Shown here piece after piece: positions 37,776-46,772 of a DNA stretch of 64,000 nt. Positions within the stretch are counted from its first letter, which is position 1; each line of letters begins with the position of its first letter. The notes under the pieces are model-generated. The model searched no databases and was not told the origin of the DNA. It saw only the letters and a list, made by a program, of their open reading frames with translations. Source of the stretch: Actinoplanes regularis (lineage in GTDB: Bacteria; Actinomycetota; Actinomycetes; Mycobacteriales; Micromonosporaceae); NCBI RefSeq assembly GCF_900188005.1, contig NZ_FZNR01000018.1, positions 118,646 to 182,645 on the forward strand. Reading direction: 5' to 3'. The translations under genes and the position numbers were made by a program.

Positions 37776-38970
37776 GTGCCTCGTCATGCGGCCTTGAACG
37801 GGTAATCCGGGTGGCGGATCTTGGAGTTGGTCGCGTATCCGGTCTTGGGTCGGGCGCGCTGGTTGTGCCAGCGGATGTAGTTACCGATCGCGGTGTCTTG
37901 CTCGGCATGTGAGCGGTGGTCGGTGCCGTTGAGGGCGAAGTAGCGCAGCGCGGCGAACTCGGCTTCGATCCAGTTCAGCCAGGAGCTGTAGGTCGGCAGG
38001 AAGACCAACTCGATCTGGTTGGCCTGGCACCAGGCGCGGACGGTGGGGTGCTTGTACGCAGAGAAGTTGTCCAGGATCAGATGTAGCGTCTGTGCCGGCC
38101 AGCGGCGGCGCAGGCTCTTGAAGAAGGCGAGGAACTCGCCCGAGCGCTTCCGGTCCCGGATCCGGTAATGGATCTTCCCGGTGGCCAGGTCGAGGCTGGC
38201 GATCATGTGCCGGACACCCTGGTCACGGCGGTAGGTCGCCCGCAGCCGGACCGGCCGGCCTTGCGGTTTCCAGGCCTTACCCAGCCGTGGCTGCAGGTTC
38301 AGTGGTCCGAACTCGTCGACGCAGATGACCCGGCCGCCGGACGGCGGATGGTCGTAGAGATCGAGGATCCGGCGCATCTTGGTGGTGAAGTCCGGGTCGT
38401 TGCTGGCTTTCCACGTCTTCGACGCCTGCCAGGTGACGCCGCGCTCGTGCAGGATCCGGCGGACGGTCTCAACGCTGATCGTCTCCACCTGGCCAGTCTC
38501 GATCAGGTAGTCACGCAGCTTCGACAGCGACCAGCATGAGAAGGGCCGGCCCAGGAAACGGGGGTCACACCGGGCGATCACGCAGATCCAGTCGCGGGTC
38601 TGCTCACTGATCCTGTTCGGTGTGCCCCCTCTCCATTTTGGGTCCAGGGCGTCGAACCCCCGCTCGTTGAACGCGTGGATCACGTCGCGGACGTAGTCCT
38701 CGGTGGCCTTGAGCAGGTACGCGATGTCCGGCGCCGGCTGGCCCTGCGCCGACATCAGCACCACGATCGCCCGGCGCAGTTTGACCGGGTTCTTCGCGGT
38801 CCGCGTGATCTTCTGCAGCCGCTGGCCCTCGGGCATCGACAGCGCCCGCACAAATACTTCCGGGCGTCGGCCCACCCGGCACCACCTCCCACAAAGAGCG
38901 AGAGGGACAGCCTGCCCGAAGCGCAGTCAGAACCGACGGATTACACGGCCAACGTTCAAAGACAAGGCAC
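37776..38970 (-). mobile_element. Complete IS630-family insertion sequence (1195 bp)
   Basis: The ends are inverted: GTGCCTCGTC at 37776 and GACAAGGCAC ending at 38970. They are flanked by TA at 37774-37775 and 38971-38972, the target duplication expected of IS630/Tc1-mariner elements. The single intact transposase ORF fills it. Intact ends and an unbroken ORF suggest recent insertion. Confidence 0.93.
37784..38875 (-). CDS. IS630-family transposase
   Basis: 363 residues. An N-terminal helix-turn-helix region (ARRAIVVLMSAQGQPAPDI in essence, then DYVRDVIHAFNERGF) is followed by the DDE core: ICVDEFGPLNLQP (first Asp), LHLILDNFSAYKHPTVRAWC (second Asp) and FLPTYSSWLNWIEAEFAALR (Glu). This is the standard IS630 layout and length for a single-ORF member. 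It is the only intact transposase in the window. Confidence 0.93.
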   Translation of the reverse strand: MGRRPEVFVRALSMPEGQRLQKITRTAKNPVKLRRAIVVLMSAQGQPAPDIAYLLKATEDYVRDVIHAFNERGFDALDPKWRGGTPNRISEQTRDWICVIARCDPRFLGRPFSCWSLSKLRDYLIETGQVETISVETVRRILHERGVTWQASKTWKASNDPDFTTKMRRILDLYDHPPSGGRVICVDEFGPLNLQPRLGKAWKPQGRPVRLRATYRRDQGVRHMIASLDLATGKIHYRIRDRKRSGEFLAFFKSLRRRWPAQTLHLILDNFSAYKHPTVRAWCQANQIELVFLPTYSSWLNWIEAEFAALRYFALNGTDHRSHAEQDTAIGNYIRWHNQRARPKTGYATNSKIRHPDYPFKAA

Positions 38971-39197
38971 TAGCCGGTTGAGCGCCGCCTGAACGCGCCG
39001 TTGCCCGGCGCGTATGGAAATTCGACCTTGCGAACCATCGCCTCGGCTCTATACGGTCTCCTAACTGATGATCTTGGGATGGACGTCCCGAGCATCGTTT
39101 ATGCGCTGGGGATATCGATGAAGTCTGTCCGGCGGCCGACAGGTCGCCTCTTTGGCCTTGGCCGATGAGTCCGCGCAGTCGGGCAGGTATGGCCGCC

Positions 39198-42100
39198 TCA
39201 CGAACGTTGGTTCCCCGACAACGCGCCTATATGCCGGTGCACCACCTGTGGCCAGTGCTTGCCTAACATCAACAACGACACTTTCCATGACGCCGCCGCC
39301 AATGCCCAAGCCAGAAGCCGCCCAGCGCGCGTTAGGTCGCCGGTGGTGGCGACGGTTTTGGCTACGGCGGTCAACGCTCGTGCCTGTTGGTCCGGCTCGG
39401 TGATGGAGCGGGCTATGGCCTCGGCTCGGCCCAGGTCGCCGGTGGCGGAGATTCTCTCGGTTACTGCGGCCAGCGCCCGTGCCTGTCGGTACGGCACGGT
39501 AATCGACAGGGCTATGGTCACGGCACGGTCCGGGTCGACGGTGGCTATCCCACTGGCGAGGTCGGCTAGCGCCCGGGCGCGCTGGTCCGGCTCGGTGATC
39601 GAGCGCGTTACTTTCACGGCGCGGTCGGGGTCAACGGTGGCTATCCCACTGACTACGTCGGCTAGCGCCTGTGCCTGCCGGTCCGGCTCGGTGATCGAGC
39701 GGGCTATGGCTTCGGCGCGGTCGGGGTCAACGGTGGCTATCCCACTGACTACGTCGGCTAGTGCCCGGGTCTGTCGATCTGGCGCGGTTATCGAGCGGGC
39801 TACGGTTTCGGCCTGATCAGCAAGGTGCCGGGCCTGGTCGAGGTCTCCGGTGGCGGCGATTGCCTCGGCCACTGCGACCAGTGTTTGCGCCTGATGGTAC
39901 GAATCAGTGATCAGCCGGGCTGCGGTCTCGGCGTGATCGGCAAGGTGCCGGGCCCGATCGACATCTCCTGTACCGGCTACCACCTTGGCTACTGCGGTCA
40001 GTGCCTGGACTTGTAAGACCGGTTCGGTGATCGAGCGGGCTATGGCTCCGGCTCGGTCAGGTTCTCCAGCGCTGGCGAACGCCTGGGCTGCCTCGGTCAG
40101 CGCCTTGGCTTGAGGACTCGAGTCGGTAATCGAGCGCGCTATGGTCTCGCTCTGATCAGCAAGGTGCCGGGCCTGGACGAAGTCTCCCGTACCGGAGATC
40201 ACCTTGGCTACTTCGGCTAATGCCTGTGCTCGACGATTCGGGTCGGCGATTGAGCGGGCCAGGACCCCGGCTCGGAGGAAGTCGCCGGCGATGGCGATCG
40301 CGTTGGCTGTTGCGGCCATGGCGGGCGTTCGGTAGTCCCCATCGGTGATCAGGCGGGCTACGGTTTCGGCCTGATCGGCAAGGCGCCGGGCATGATCGAG
40401 GTCTCCGGTGGCGGCGATCGCCGCGGCCACCGCGACCAGTGTGTCGGCTTGGTGGTACGGGTCGGTGATCAGGCGGGCTACGGTCTCGGCCCGATCGGCA
40501 AAGTGCCGGGCCCGGACGACGTCTCCCGTATGGGCACTCGCCTCTGCTACCTCGGCGAGCAACGCTCCCTGGTGGACCGGTTCGTCGATCAAGCTGGCTA
40601 CGATCCCGGCTCGATCCAATTCTCCAGCGGTGACGAGGGCGTGGGCTGCCGTAGCAAGCGCCGCTTCCTGCAGCCCCGGAGATGTGATTGAGCGCGCGAT
40701 GGTTTCGGCCTGATCAGCAAGGCGCCGGGCATGATCGAGGTCTCCCGTGTGGGCGATTGCTCTGGCAGCTTCCGCCAATATTTGGGTCTGCTCGAACGGG
40801 TTAGTGTTCGAGCGAGCCAACGTCTCGGCGTGAGCGGCGAAGCGTTTGGCCTGCTCACGGTCACCCGGCCCGGTGATCATCCTGGTTACTTTGGCCAGCG
40901 CATGCGCTCGTTCCGGCGGGTCGTCGATCGAGCTGGCTAAGGCCGCAGCGCGGGCGAGGCGTCCGGCGGCGACGTTGGCCGTGGCTACCGTGGTCAGTGC
41001 ATGTGCGTGAGCCTCCGGCTCGATGACCGAGCGCGCGATGGTTTCGGCCTGATCAGCAAGGCGCCGGGCGTGATCGAAGTCGCCCATGCCGGCGATCACC
41101 CTGGCCACCTCGGCCAGCGCCAGGGCCCGCAGGAAAGGGTCGGTGATCGAGCTGGCAAGGGCTTCGGCCCGGGCACGTTGTCCAAGTGTGGTCAAGAGGA
41201 CGGGCAGGTTGGCGGGAATGTGATCGTTGCGATCGGCGAGGTGGTTACGGCGGAGGCACAGCCGCAGCATCGCTTCGAGGTCAGGTCCCGGGCCGGCGAG
41301 TACAAGATTTTGGCAGGTCAAGATCTCGGCGAGAGCTGCGGCGTCGCCGCCGGTCGAATCGAGCATCCGGTCGTGGCGATCTGGGTCGGTGACCAGGTCT
41401 ACCAGCCGGGAAATGTCGCCGTCGGTGCTGAGCATCCGGGAGTAGCCGAATAGTAGGTACTCCGGGGTGCCGTGCGGCCACGGCGAACCGTCGTGGCCGG
41501 GGTGGCGGTAGCGGTCTGCCCACACATGCAACCGACTGCGGTAGCCGGTCAGGCGGACTTCGCCGAGGTAGCGGCGGGCGGCGGCGTAAAGCTCCTCGTG
41601 ACCGAGCAGATACACCACCAGTCCGCCTGCCGCGGCCAATTGCGTGGAGCGGCGGGTGAAGGTGCGCCCGGCCACGCTGTGCAGCACCTCCTCGATCTCG
41701 GTCAACCCGGCATCGGTCAGTTCGTGTAGATCGTCGCTGGACAGACCCCCTCGGGCCGCGGTCAGCAATCCGAGGAGGTCTTGTTCGATAGGGCTGCCCG
41801 TCAAGAGTCGTTTCAGCTCGGTCTGCCCTAGCCGTTGCAGGTCACGGGCGTGCGGGGAGCTGGGGAGTGGCCGGATGATGTCCGGATCGCGGAGCGGATG
41901 CCAGTCGGGCACGTCGTCGGGCACCGGCGGGTTAGGCCGTCCGGCCACGATAACCCGCATCCCGGCTGGCGGGGCACCGGGCAGTAGCGCGGCGATGCTG
42001 CGCGCGTACGGGCCGGTGGTGACTCCCCGGTCCTCGTCGAGGCCGTCGACCAGCAGCACCAGCCGCGTCCCCCGTCGCTGACAGCCCTCCGCAGCCTGGG

Positions 42101-42890
42101 CGATGAGGTCCAGCAGCCACGCCTCCCGCAACGACTCGTCGATCACCGCCGGTACTCGCTGACCGGTCAACGCGGCCAACTGTTCACCAACCACTGCGGT
42201 GAACGCCTGACGAGTGTCCTGTGCCGCGAACCGGGCGGTGATGAAGAATGCCACTACCTGGACCCGCGAGCGCACCATCTCGGGCGGATTCAGCACGAAC
42301 GTCGACAACAACGCCGACTTGCCCGCCCATGGCGGCGCCTGCCACCACGCATACGTACCGACCTGTTCGTCGAGGCAGAACCCGGCCAGCCGCTGCAACT
42401 CCGTCTCACGGCTTATCAACGTGGGCGGAGCGATCTGGCGGATCTGCGCCAGATACGCCGACCGCGGCGACAACAACGGCGTCGGCACAGGCGGCTGCCG
42501 CGGTGAGCGCATCAACTGGATGACCTGCGCGGCGACGGAATGCTCATCCTGACCGCAGGCCCGCGCCAGCGTCCGGGCGACCGCCAGGACATCCTCCAAA
42601 GCCGCCGGGCCACCCTCAGAGATGATCCGGCGGATCAGGTCCTTCTTTGGCGAGCCGTCGAGGCGGTCGTCGTCGGCGATCCGATTCGCCAGGCTTTCCA
42701 GTGCGAGCCGACCTGATTTCTCGTGCAGGTCGTAAAGCAGCTCACGCACCTGCTGCTGGGGGCCGGCATCGAGCGCAGGGCGGGCCAGATTCCGCGGGCG
42801 GCGCACCCGGGCACGCCCGGCATCCGCCGCGAGTGGGCGGTGCACTGGTCGGAACTTATCGGCATCCATCGCCGACCGATGATGCCCCAC
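39198..42890 (-). CDS. STAND-type P-loop NTPase with about 33-residue helical repeats
   Basis: About 1230 residues from GTG 42890 (ATG 42869 is an alternative start). A helical N-terminal domain (about 45-130: QQQVRELLYDLHEKSGRLAL) precedes the NTPase domain, with Walker A QAPPWAGKSALL (184-195) and Walker B RLVLLVDGLDED (276-287). A winged-helix region follows. From about residue 600 to the end are some fifteen repeats of 32-34 residues, such as LADQAETIARSITDP...QALAEVAKVIAGTGDLD, predicted paired helices like TPR. STAND proteins with such sensors work as inducible switches, including antiphage ones; the target is unknown. It is divergent from a tiny membrane-peptide gene. Confidence 0.82.
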   Translation of the reverse strand: MGHHRSAMDADKFRPVHRPLAADAGRARVRRPRNLARPALDAGPQQQVRELLYDLHEKSGRLALESLANRIADDDRLDGSPKKDLIRRIISEGGPAALEDVLAVARTLARACGQDEHSVAAQVIQLMRSPRQPPVPTPLLSPRSAYLAQIRQIAPPTLISRETELQRLAGFCLDEQVGTYAWWQAPPWAGKSALLSTFVLNPPEMVRSRVQVVAFFITARFAAQDTRQAFTAVVGEQLAALTGQRVPAVIDESLREAWLLDLIAQAAEGCQRRGTRLVLLVDGLDEDRGVTTGPYARSIAALLPGAPPAGMRVIVAGRPNPPVPDDVPDWHPLRDPDIIRPLPSSPHARDLQRLGQTELKRLLTGSPIEQDLLGLLTAARGGLSSDDLHELTDAGLTEIEEVLHSVAGRTFTRRSTQLAAAGGLVVYLLGHEELYAAARRYLGEVRLTGYRSRLHVWADRYRHPGHDGSPWPHGTPEYLLFGYSRMLSTDGDISRLVDLVTDPDRHDRMLDSTGGDAAALAEILTCQNLVLAGPGPDLEAMLRLCLRRNHLADRNDHIPANLPVLLTTLGQRARAEALASSITDPFLRALALAEVARVIAGMGDFDHARRLADQAETIARSVIEPEAHAHALTTVATANVAAGRLARAAALASSIDDPPERAHALAKVTRMITGPGDREQAKRFAAHAETLARSNTNPFEQTQILAEAARAIAHTGDLDHARRLADQAETIARSITSPGLQEAALATAAHALVTAGELDRAGIVASLIDEPVHQGALLAEVAEASAHTGDVVRARHFADRAETVARLITDPYHQADTLVAVAAAIAATGDLDHARRLADQAETVARLITDGDYRTPAMAATANAIAIAGDFLRAGVLARSIADPNRRAQALAEVAKVISGTGDFVQARHLADQSETIARSITDSSPQAKALTEAAQAFASAGEPDRAGAIARSITEPVLQVQALTAVAKVVAGTGDVDRARHLADHAETAARLITDSYHQAQTLVAVAEAIAATGDLDQARHLADQAETVARSITAPDRQTRALADVVSGIATVDPDRAEAIARSITEPDRQAQALADVVSGIATVDPDRAVKVTRSITEPDQRARALADLASGIATVDPDRAVTIALSITVPYRQARALAAVTERISATGDLGRAEAIARSITEPDQQARALTAVAKTVATTGDLTRAGRLLAWALAAASWKVSLLMLGKHWPQVVHRHIGALSGNQRS

Positions 42891-43016
42891 CGCTCCCCCC
42901 GCCGTCTCCTTCCCGCCACCCGTCGGCACTCGGGTCGCCCTTTCGAGACGCCCGAGTCTGAGTACGCAAGCCGGCGCCGGCTCCACCTTCATCTCGACTC
43001 TCTCAGGGAGCATCCG

Positions 43017-43157
43017 ATGACCCGATCTCCGCAGTGCCCCCGCGACCCCGAGCAGCGCCGCACCCGCATCGCCCTTGCCCTGATTACCGGCGCCCTTGCC
43101 GGCGCCACCCGCGCTCTTGCCGGCTGGCTCCTCGACCACCTAACCAACGCCAACTGA
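43017..43157 (+). CDS. 46-residue membrane peptide
   Basis: ATG 43017 has AGGGAG six bases upstream, and the ORF encodes MTRSPQCPRDPEQRRTRIA, a hydrophobic helix (LALITGALAGATRALAGWLL) and DHLTNAN. A basic amino end and one membrane helix give it the look of small membrane toxins or signalling peptides. It lies 126 bases from, and divergent to, the STAND NTPase gene. A second, decayed copy at 44973-45107 conserves the sequence well, supporting real coding. Function unknown. Confidence 0.72.
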   Translation: MTRSPQCPRDPEQRRTRIALALITGALAGATRALAGWLLDHLTNAN

Positions 43158-43267
43158 CCGGCTCTGGGCGGCTATCCGCGCGGTACCGGCGGGAGCCCGC
43201 CCCTGCTGCTGACGCGGGCCGAAGATTACGGACGACTTCGAAAACCGGCAGTTGCTCGCGGATCACT

Positions 43268-43732
43268 GAGCGCGGCGGCCTGACCACCAAGACGCATCTG
43301 GCGTGCGAGCAAGGTCAGAAGGTCCTGGCGCTGGTCGTCACCGCCGGGCAGCGCGGCGACAGCCCGCAGTTCATCCCGGTCCTGCGCAAGGTCCGTGTCG
43401 CGCGGCTCGGTGGCGGAGCACCGCGTACCCGTCCCGATCTTGTCCTCGCGGACAAGGCCTACACGTCGAAAGGCAACCGCGCCCACCTGCGGTCTCGCGG
43501 TATCCGGGCATGTATTCCCAGCAAGAGCGACCAGGATGCCCACCGCAAAGCGAGAGGCTCCAAGGGCGGCCGCCTGCCGGCCTTCGATCCAGCCGTCTAT
43601 CGACAGCGCCACGCCGTCGAGTGCGGTATCAACCGTCTCAAGCGCCACCGAGCCGTCGCGACCAGATACGACAAACTCGCCGTCCGCTACCAGGCAGTCC
43701 TCACCATCACCATCATCTGCGAGTGGCTATGA
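43268..43732 (+). pseudogene. IS5-like transposase C-terminal remnant
   Basis: The frame reads ERGGLTTKTHLACEQGQKVL, then TRPDLVLADKAYTSKGNRAH and RHAVECGINRLKRHRAVATR. This is the C-terminal DDE half of actinobacterial IS5-family transposases (second Asp in LADKAY, Glu in VECGIN). The N-terminal third, with the first Asp, is missing and no terminal repeats are seen, so it is a dead fragment. Confidence 0.85.
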
Positions 43733-43820
43733 CCAGTTATGAAACACGCCCTGGGTGGCATTGGGACAGGACCCGTTGGTCACCATTCGCGATGGCGAAT
43801 GTGCGGTAAAGTGCCGCGCC

Positions 43821-44297
43821 ATGGGATTCGATCTTGTGGTCTCGACCAGGCAGCGTCCGGCCGACCTTGCGACCCGATGGGAAGAAGCGCTCGCCGCACA
43901 GGGTCTTCAGGTCGAGATCTACCCCGGCTTCGACCTGGCTTCGTCGAAGGGTGGATTCGTTCCGTTCCGGCTGGACTCAGCGCCGAGGTCACTGATCGGC
44001 ATGGACCTCACCGGGCCGAACGTTACCGGTTTCGAGCTGTACGCCGACAAGCGCGAGGTGACTCTCACGACCCGCTATCCACCGCTCATCGCCGAGGTCA
44101 CTATGCAATGCCTGGGCGCGGCAACCCTCGCTGCCATCACTGGCGGCACCTATGAAGATCCGCAGCGGGGAGCGCGATACAAGGGACCGGACGCCATCGA
44201 GGCCGCGCTGGAACAGATAGCCAAGGTTGTCGCTTCCGCTAAGTCGTCCGCGTTCATCCAGCATCCGTTTCCGGGCTGGGCCGCTCTGGGGGTTTGA
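43821..44297 (+). CDS. Hypothetical soluble protein
   Basis: 158 residues from ATG 43821 (MGFDLVVSTRQRPADLATRW). A soluble alpha/beta protein with the segments LAAQGLQVEIYPGFDLASSK, GFELYADKREVTLTTRYPP and ALEQIAKVVASAKSSAFIQH. It recalls small conserved actinobacterial proteins but I cannot name the family. No signal peptide or membrane segment. It is intact although placed between two transposon or gene relics. Confidence 0.68.
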   Translation: MGFDLVVSTRQRPADLATRWEEALAAQGLQVEIYPGFDLASSKGGFVPFRLDSAPRSLIGMDLTGPNVTGFELYADKREVTLTTRYPPLIAEVTMQCLGAATLAAITGGTYEDPQRGARYKGPDAIEAALEQIAKVVASAKSSAFIQHPFPGWAALGV

Positions 44298-44398
44298 CTC
44301 GGCATCGGATCCCCGGACGGTGGAGATCGGCGCGGTCCAAACTGGCGACTCATAGTCCTGCCATGCTCTTGTATAGACCGATCCCTGGGCCGTGGCTA

Positions 44399-44425
44399 CC
44401 AGCCTGACCTGCAACGTCAGGCTGG
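44399..44425. repeat. Perfect 10-bp hairpin with recurrent CCTGACCTGCAA motif
   Basis: Arms at 44399-44408 and 44416-44425 pair perfectly around CTGCAAC. The left arm and loop share GCCTGACCTGCAA with 46146-46134 (minus strand) and CCTGACCTGCAA with 16742-16753. It is possibly the end of a degraded mobile element, or a terminator for the gene at 43821-44297. Confidence 0.6.
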
Positions 44426-44434
44426 AAAGCTCAG

Positions 44435-44950
44435 TCATAGGCCGCGGGGCAGTCGGATGGTGAAGGTGGTGGTGGCTTCATCCGATTCGCTGACGGCGAG
44501 AGTGCCATTGTGCTGTTCGGCGATGGCGCGGGCGAGGGTGAGGCCCAGGCCGCTGCCGGGGATGCCGCCGTGACGTATGGCGTCGTTGCGGTAGAACAGG
44601 TCGAAAATTTGTTCGCATTGGTCGGCGGGGATCCGTGGGGGGTCGGCCATGATCGCGCTGTCGGTGATCTCCAGCGTCAGCAGGGAGGCGGGACCCGGCC
44701 GAGCCCAGGACCGCTTGCGCCGTGTCGGGCAGCGTGACATCGAGTAGGCAGCGGGTCGAGATGTTGATGGAGATCGGCACCGCCTCTCCCGCACGAAACC
44801 ACTGACCCGCCTGGTCGGCCGCGAGCCGCAGAACATGGCGGGTCATGTCATGGATCAGCCCGGTGCTCTCGATCAGCGGGACGAACTCCCGCACCCAGCA
44901 GTCCTTCGGTCGAGTGCTGCCAGCGCATCAGTGCCTCCACGCCATGAAGT
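44435..44950 (-). pseudogene. Chimeric relic: EAL-domain fragment joined to histidine-kinase ATPase fragment
   Basis: From the right, a frame reads GVEALMRWQHSTEGLLGAG. After a frameshift it continues REFVPLIESTGLIHDMTRHV and PISINISTRCLLDVTLPDT. After another frameshift it reads LLTLEITDSAIMADPPR. These are the middle of an EAL (c-di-GMP phosphodiesterase) domain. That frame then runs directly into EQIFDLFYRNDAIRHGG and GSGLGLTLARAIAEQHNGTL, the C-terminal end of a HATPase_c domain. Catalytic EAL residues and the kinase body are missing. It is a deletion-joined remnant of two genes. Confidence 0.8.
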
Positions 44951-44972
44951 CGGCCGTTCCCGACATCGACGA

Positions 44973-45107
44973 AGATCCCCGCAGCACCCCAACAACCCCG
45001 AGCCGCGCCGCACCCGGATCACCCTCGCCGTGATCACCGCCATCCTGGCGGGCGCCGCCCGCGCTCTGACCGGCTGGCTACTCGACCACCTGACCACCGG
45101 CAACTAA
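44973..45107 (+). pseudogene. Decayed copy of the 46-residue membrane peptide
   Basis: The frame ending at TAA 45105 encodes SPQHPNNPEPRRTRITLAV, then ITAILAGAARALTGWLLDHL and TTGN, closely matching the peptide at 43017-43157 over its whole length. The start codon is lost (ACATC in place of the ATG region) and no other in-frame start has a ribosome site. A short inverted repeat (GGCGGGATCC and GGATCCCGCC) follows the stop. Confidence 0.7.
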
Positions 45108-45211
45108 CCAGCACCGGGGCGGGATCCCCGCTGTACCGCCAGGATCCCGCCTCTCCGTCCATACGTGCACAGGAGCACGGTCATCCGTGCAGAGGACTTC
45201 GGAAATCGAGA

Positions 45212-45648
45212 CCCAAGCTCGACGAGCTGATCGCGTTCGTCCGCGACAGCGACACCGTCATCATGCACTCCATGAACCGGCTCGCTTACAACCTCGACGA
45301 CCTGCGCCGGCTCGTGTGCAACCTGACCGGCAAGGGTGTCCGGGTGGAGTTCGTCAAGGAGTACCTGCCCCTCACCGACGAGCACTCCCCCGATGGCCAA
45401 CCTCCGGCTCTCGGCCATGGGCGCCTTCGCCGAGTTCGAACGCGCCCTGATCCTCGAGCGCCAACGCGAGGGCATCGCCGCGGCCAAACAGCGCGGCTCC
45501 TACACCTGCCGCAAACCCGCCCTCACCACCGAGCAGGCCCAGCAGTTGCGCGAGCGGGCCGCCGCCGGCGAGAAGGAGTCCTCGCTGGCCAGGGAGTTCG
45601 GTATCAGCCGGAAGGCGGTCTACAGCTACCTGCGCCCGGCGGCCATCA
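45212..45648 (+). pseudogene. Serine recombinase, N-terminus missing and frameshifted
   Basis: The first frame has KLDELIAFVRDSDTVIMHSM and RLVCNLTGKGVRVEFVKEYL. A fifth C at 45387-45391 shifts the frame, and the protein continues MANLRLSAMGAFAEFERALI, then RQREGIAAAKQRG and LAREFGISRKAVYSYLRP (helix-turn-helix DNA-binding end). This is a Tn3-type resolvase family protein without the N-terminal serine segment. The break falls just before MANL, as in the remnant at 63317-63683. Confidence 0.85.
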
Positions 45649-46205
45649 CCGGCTGCCCTACGCCGGCACACCCGATCCAGCTCGGCGGCAGCCGACCGGA
45701 ACGGAGGCATACAAGGAACCGGTGCCAGAAGTCATCCCCGGACCGACTTCCGGAACGCCAGGTTGTGAAACGACTTCTGGAACGTCGTGCGGGGCAAGAT
45801 CCTGCTGCTTGGAACCGCCGCTCCGCATGAACACATCGCGGAAGACCTGTTCCGCTTCCAAGAAAATGGAACGACAGCACCGAGCGCCTCGCCCAGGGCC
45901 GGCCATCGGCGCGACCCGCGTCCGGGCCGAGCACCGCCGTCGCCGCGTCACGTACGGCGTGGCGTAGTTGCCGCCACGAGTCGTCCGGGGTGGCGTCCAG
46001 GGTGATGCCGACCAGTCCGGCCAGGGCTGGCCCGGCCGAAAGCCGCCCCGCGAAAAGGTACCTTCACCAACATAACGCCGACGAGGTCGCCCAGCGGAGT
46101 CTACGATGGACTTGATATAGACACTGCAAATCCTTGCAGGTCAGGCGCACCTTTCCCTAATCGCCATCGAAGAGCCAGTTCCAGTCTGAACAGGGAGGCC
46201 GAGCC
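45649..46205. other. Unassigned region with relic sequence
   Basis: No gene is supported. A minus-strand frame around 45900-46030 (AGLVGITLDATPDDSWRQL in essence) looks like coding remnant of unknown origin. The motif at 46134-46146 repeats the CCTGACCTGCAA element on the minus strand. The AT-richer stretch at 46110-46200 probably holds the promoter of the acetyltransferase gene. Confidence 0.45.
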
Positions 46206-46772
46206 GTGCGCGAACCTCGCGTACATGACATGGTGGCGACTTGGACGTTCCGGCGGGTGACTACCGGCGACTTTCCGTTGCTCGCTCGCTGGCTGTCCTA
46301 TCGACACGTCGCTCGGTGGTGGAACCATGAGTGGTCCCCTGACGCGGTGGAGCGTGACTTCGGGCCGTCGGCACGCGGTGAGGAGCCGAACGAGGACTGG
46401 CTGGCGTTGCTGGCCGGACGCCCGGTCGGATTGTTGCAGCGTTGCTGGTGGAGTGACTATCCGCAGTATCTGGCCGAGATGACGCCCGTCTACCTGCCAC
46501 CGCCGGGGGCCGTCAGCGTCGATTACCTCATCGGTGAGCCAGGGGACGTGGGGCGTGGCCTAGGCCCCTCGATGATCGCGGCCTTCACCACCCATACCTG
46601 GTCTGAGCTACCGCAGTCGTCATGTGTCGTGGTGCCGGTTGTTGCGGCGAACCGGGCGTCTTGGCGGGCCTTGGAGAAGGCGGGGTTTGTGCCAGTCGCC
46701 GAGGGCGAGTTGGAACCGGACAACCCGATCGACGACCGCTGGCACCGGGTGTTGCGGCTCGACCGCCCGTGA
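46206..46772 (+). CDS. GNAT acetyltransferase, aminoglycoside 6'-N-acetyltransferase-like
   Basis: 188 residues from GTG 46206 with GGGAGG upstream; GTG 46233 is an alternative start. GNAT features: TFRRVTTGDFPLLARWLSYR, HVARWWNHEW (as in AAC(6')-type enzymes), the acetyl-CoA pyrophosphate loop DVGRGLGPSMIAAF and NRASWRALEKAGFVPV. It should transfer acetyl from acetyl-CoA to an amine. Resemblance to AAC(6') enzymes is clear in layout, but whether it acts on antibiotics or on a cell metabolite is not decided by sequence. It is intact amid relics. Confidence 0.82.
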   Translation: MREPRVHDMVATWTFRRVTTGDFPLLARWLSYRHVARWWNHEWSPDAVERDFGPSARGEEPNEDWLALLAGRPVGLLQRCWWSDYPQYLAEMTPVYLPPPGAVSVDYLIGEPGDVGRGLGPSMIAAFTTHTWSELPQSSCVVVPVVAANRASWRALEKAGFVPVAEGELEPDNPIDDRWHRVLRLDRP

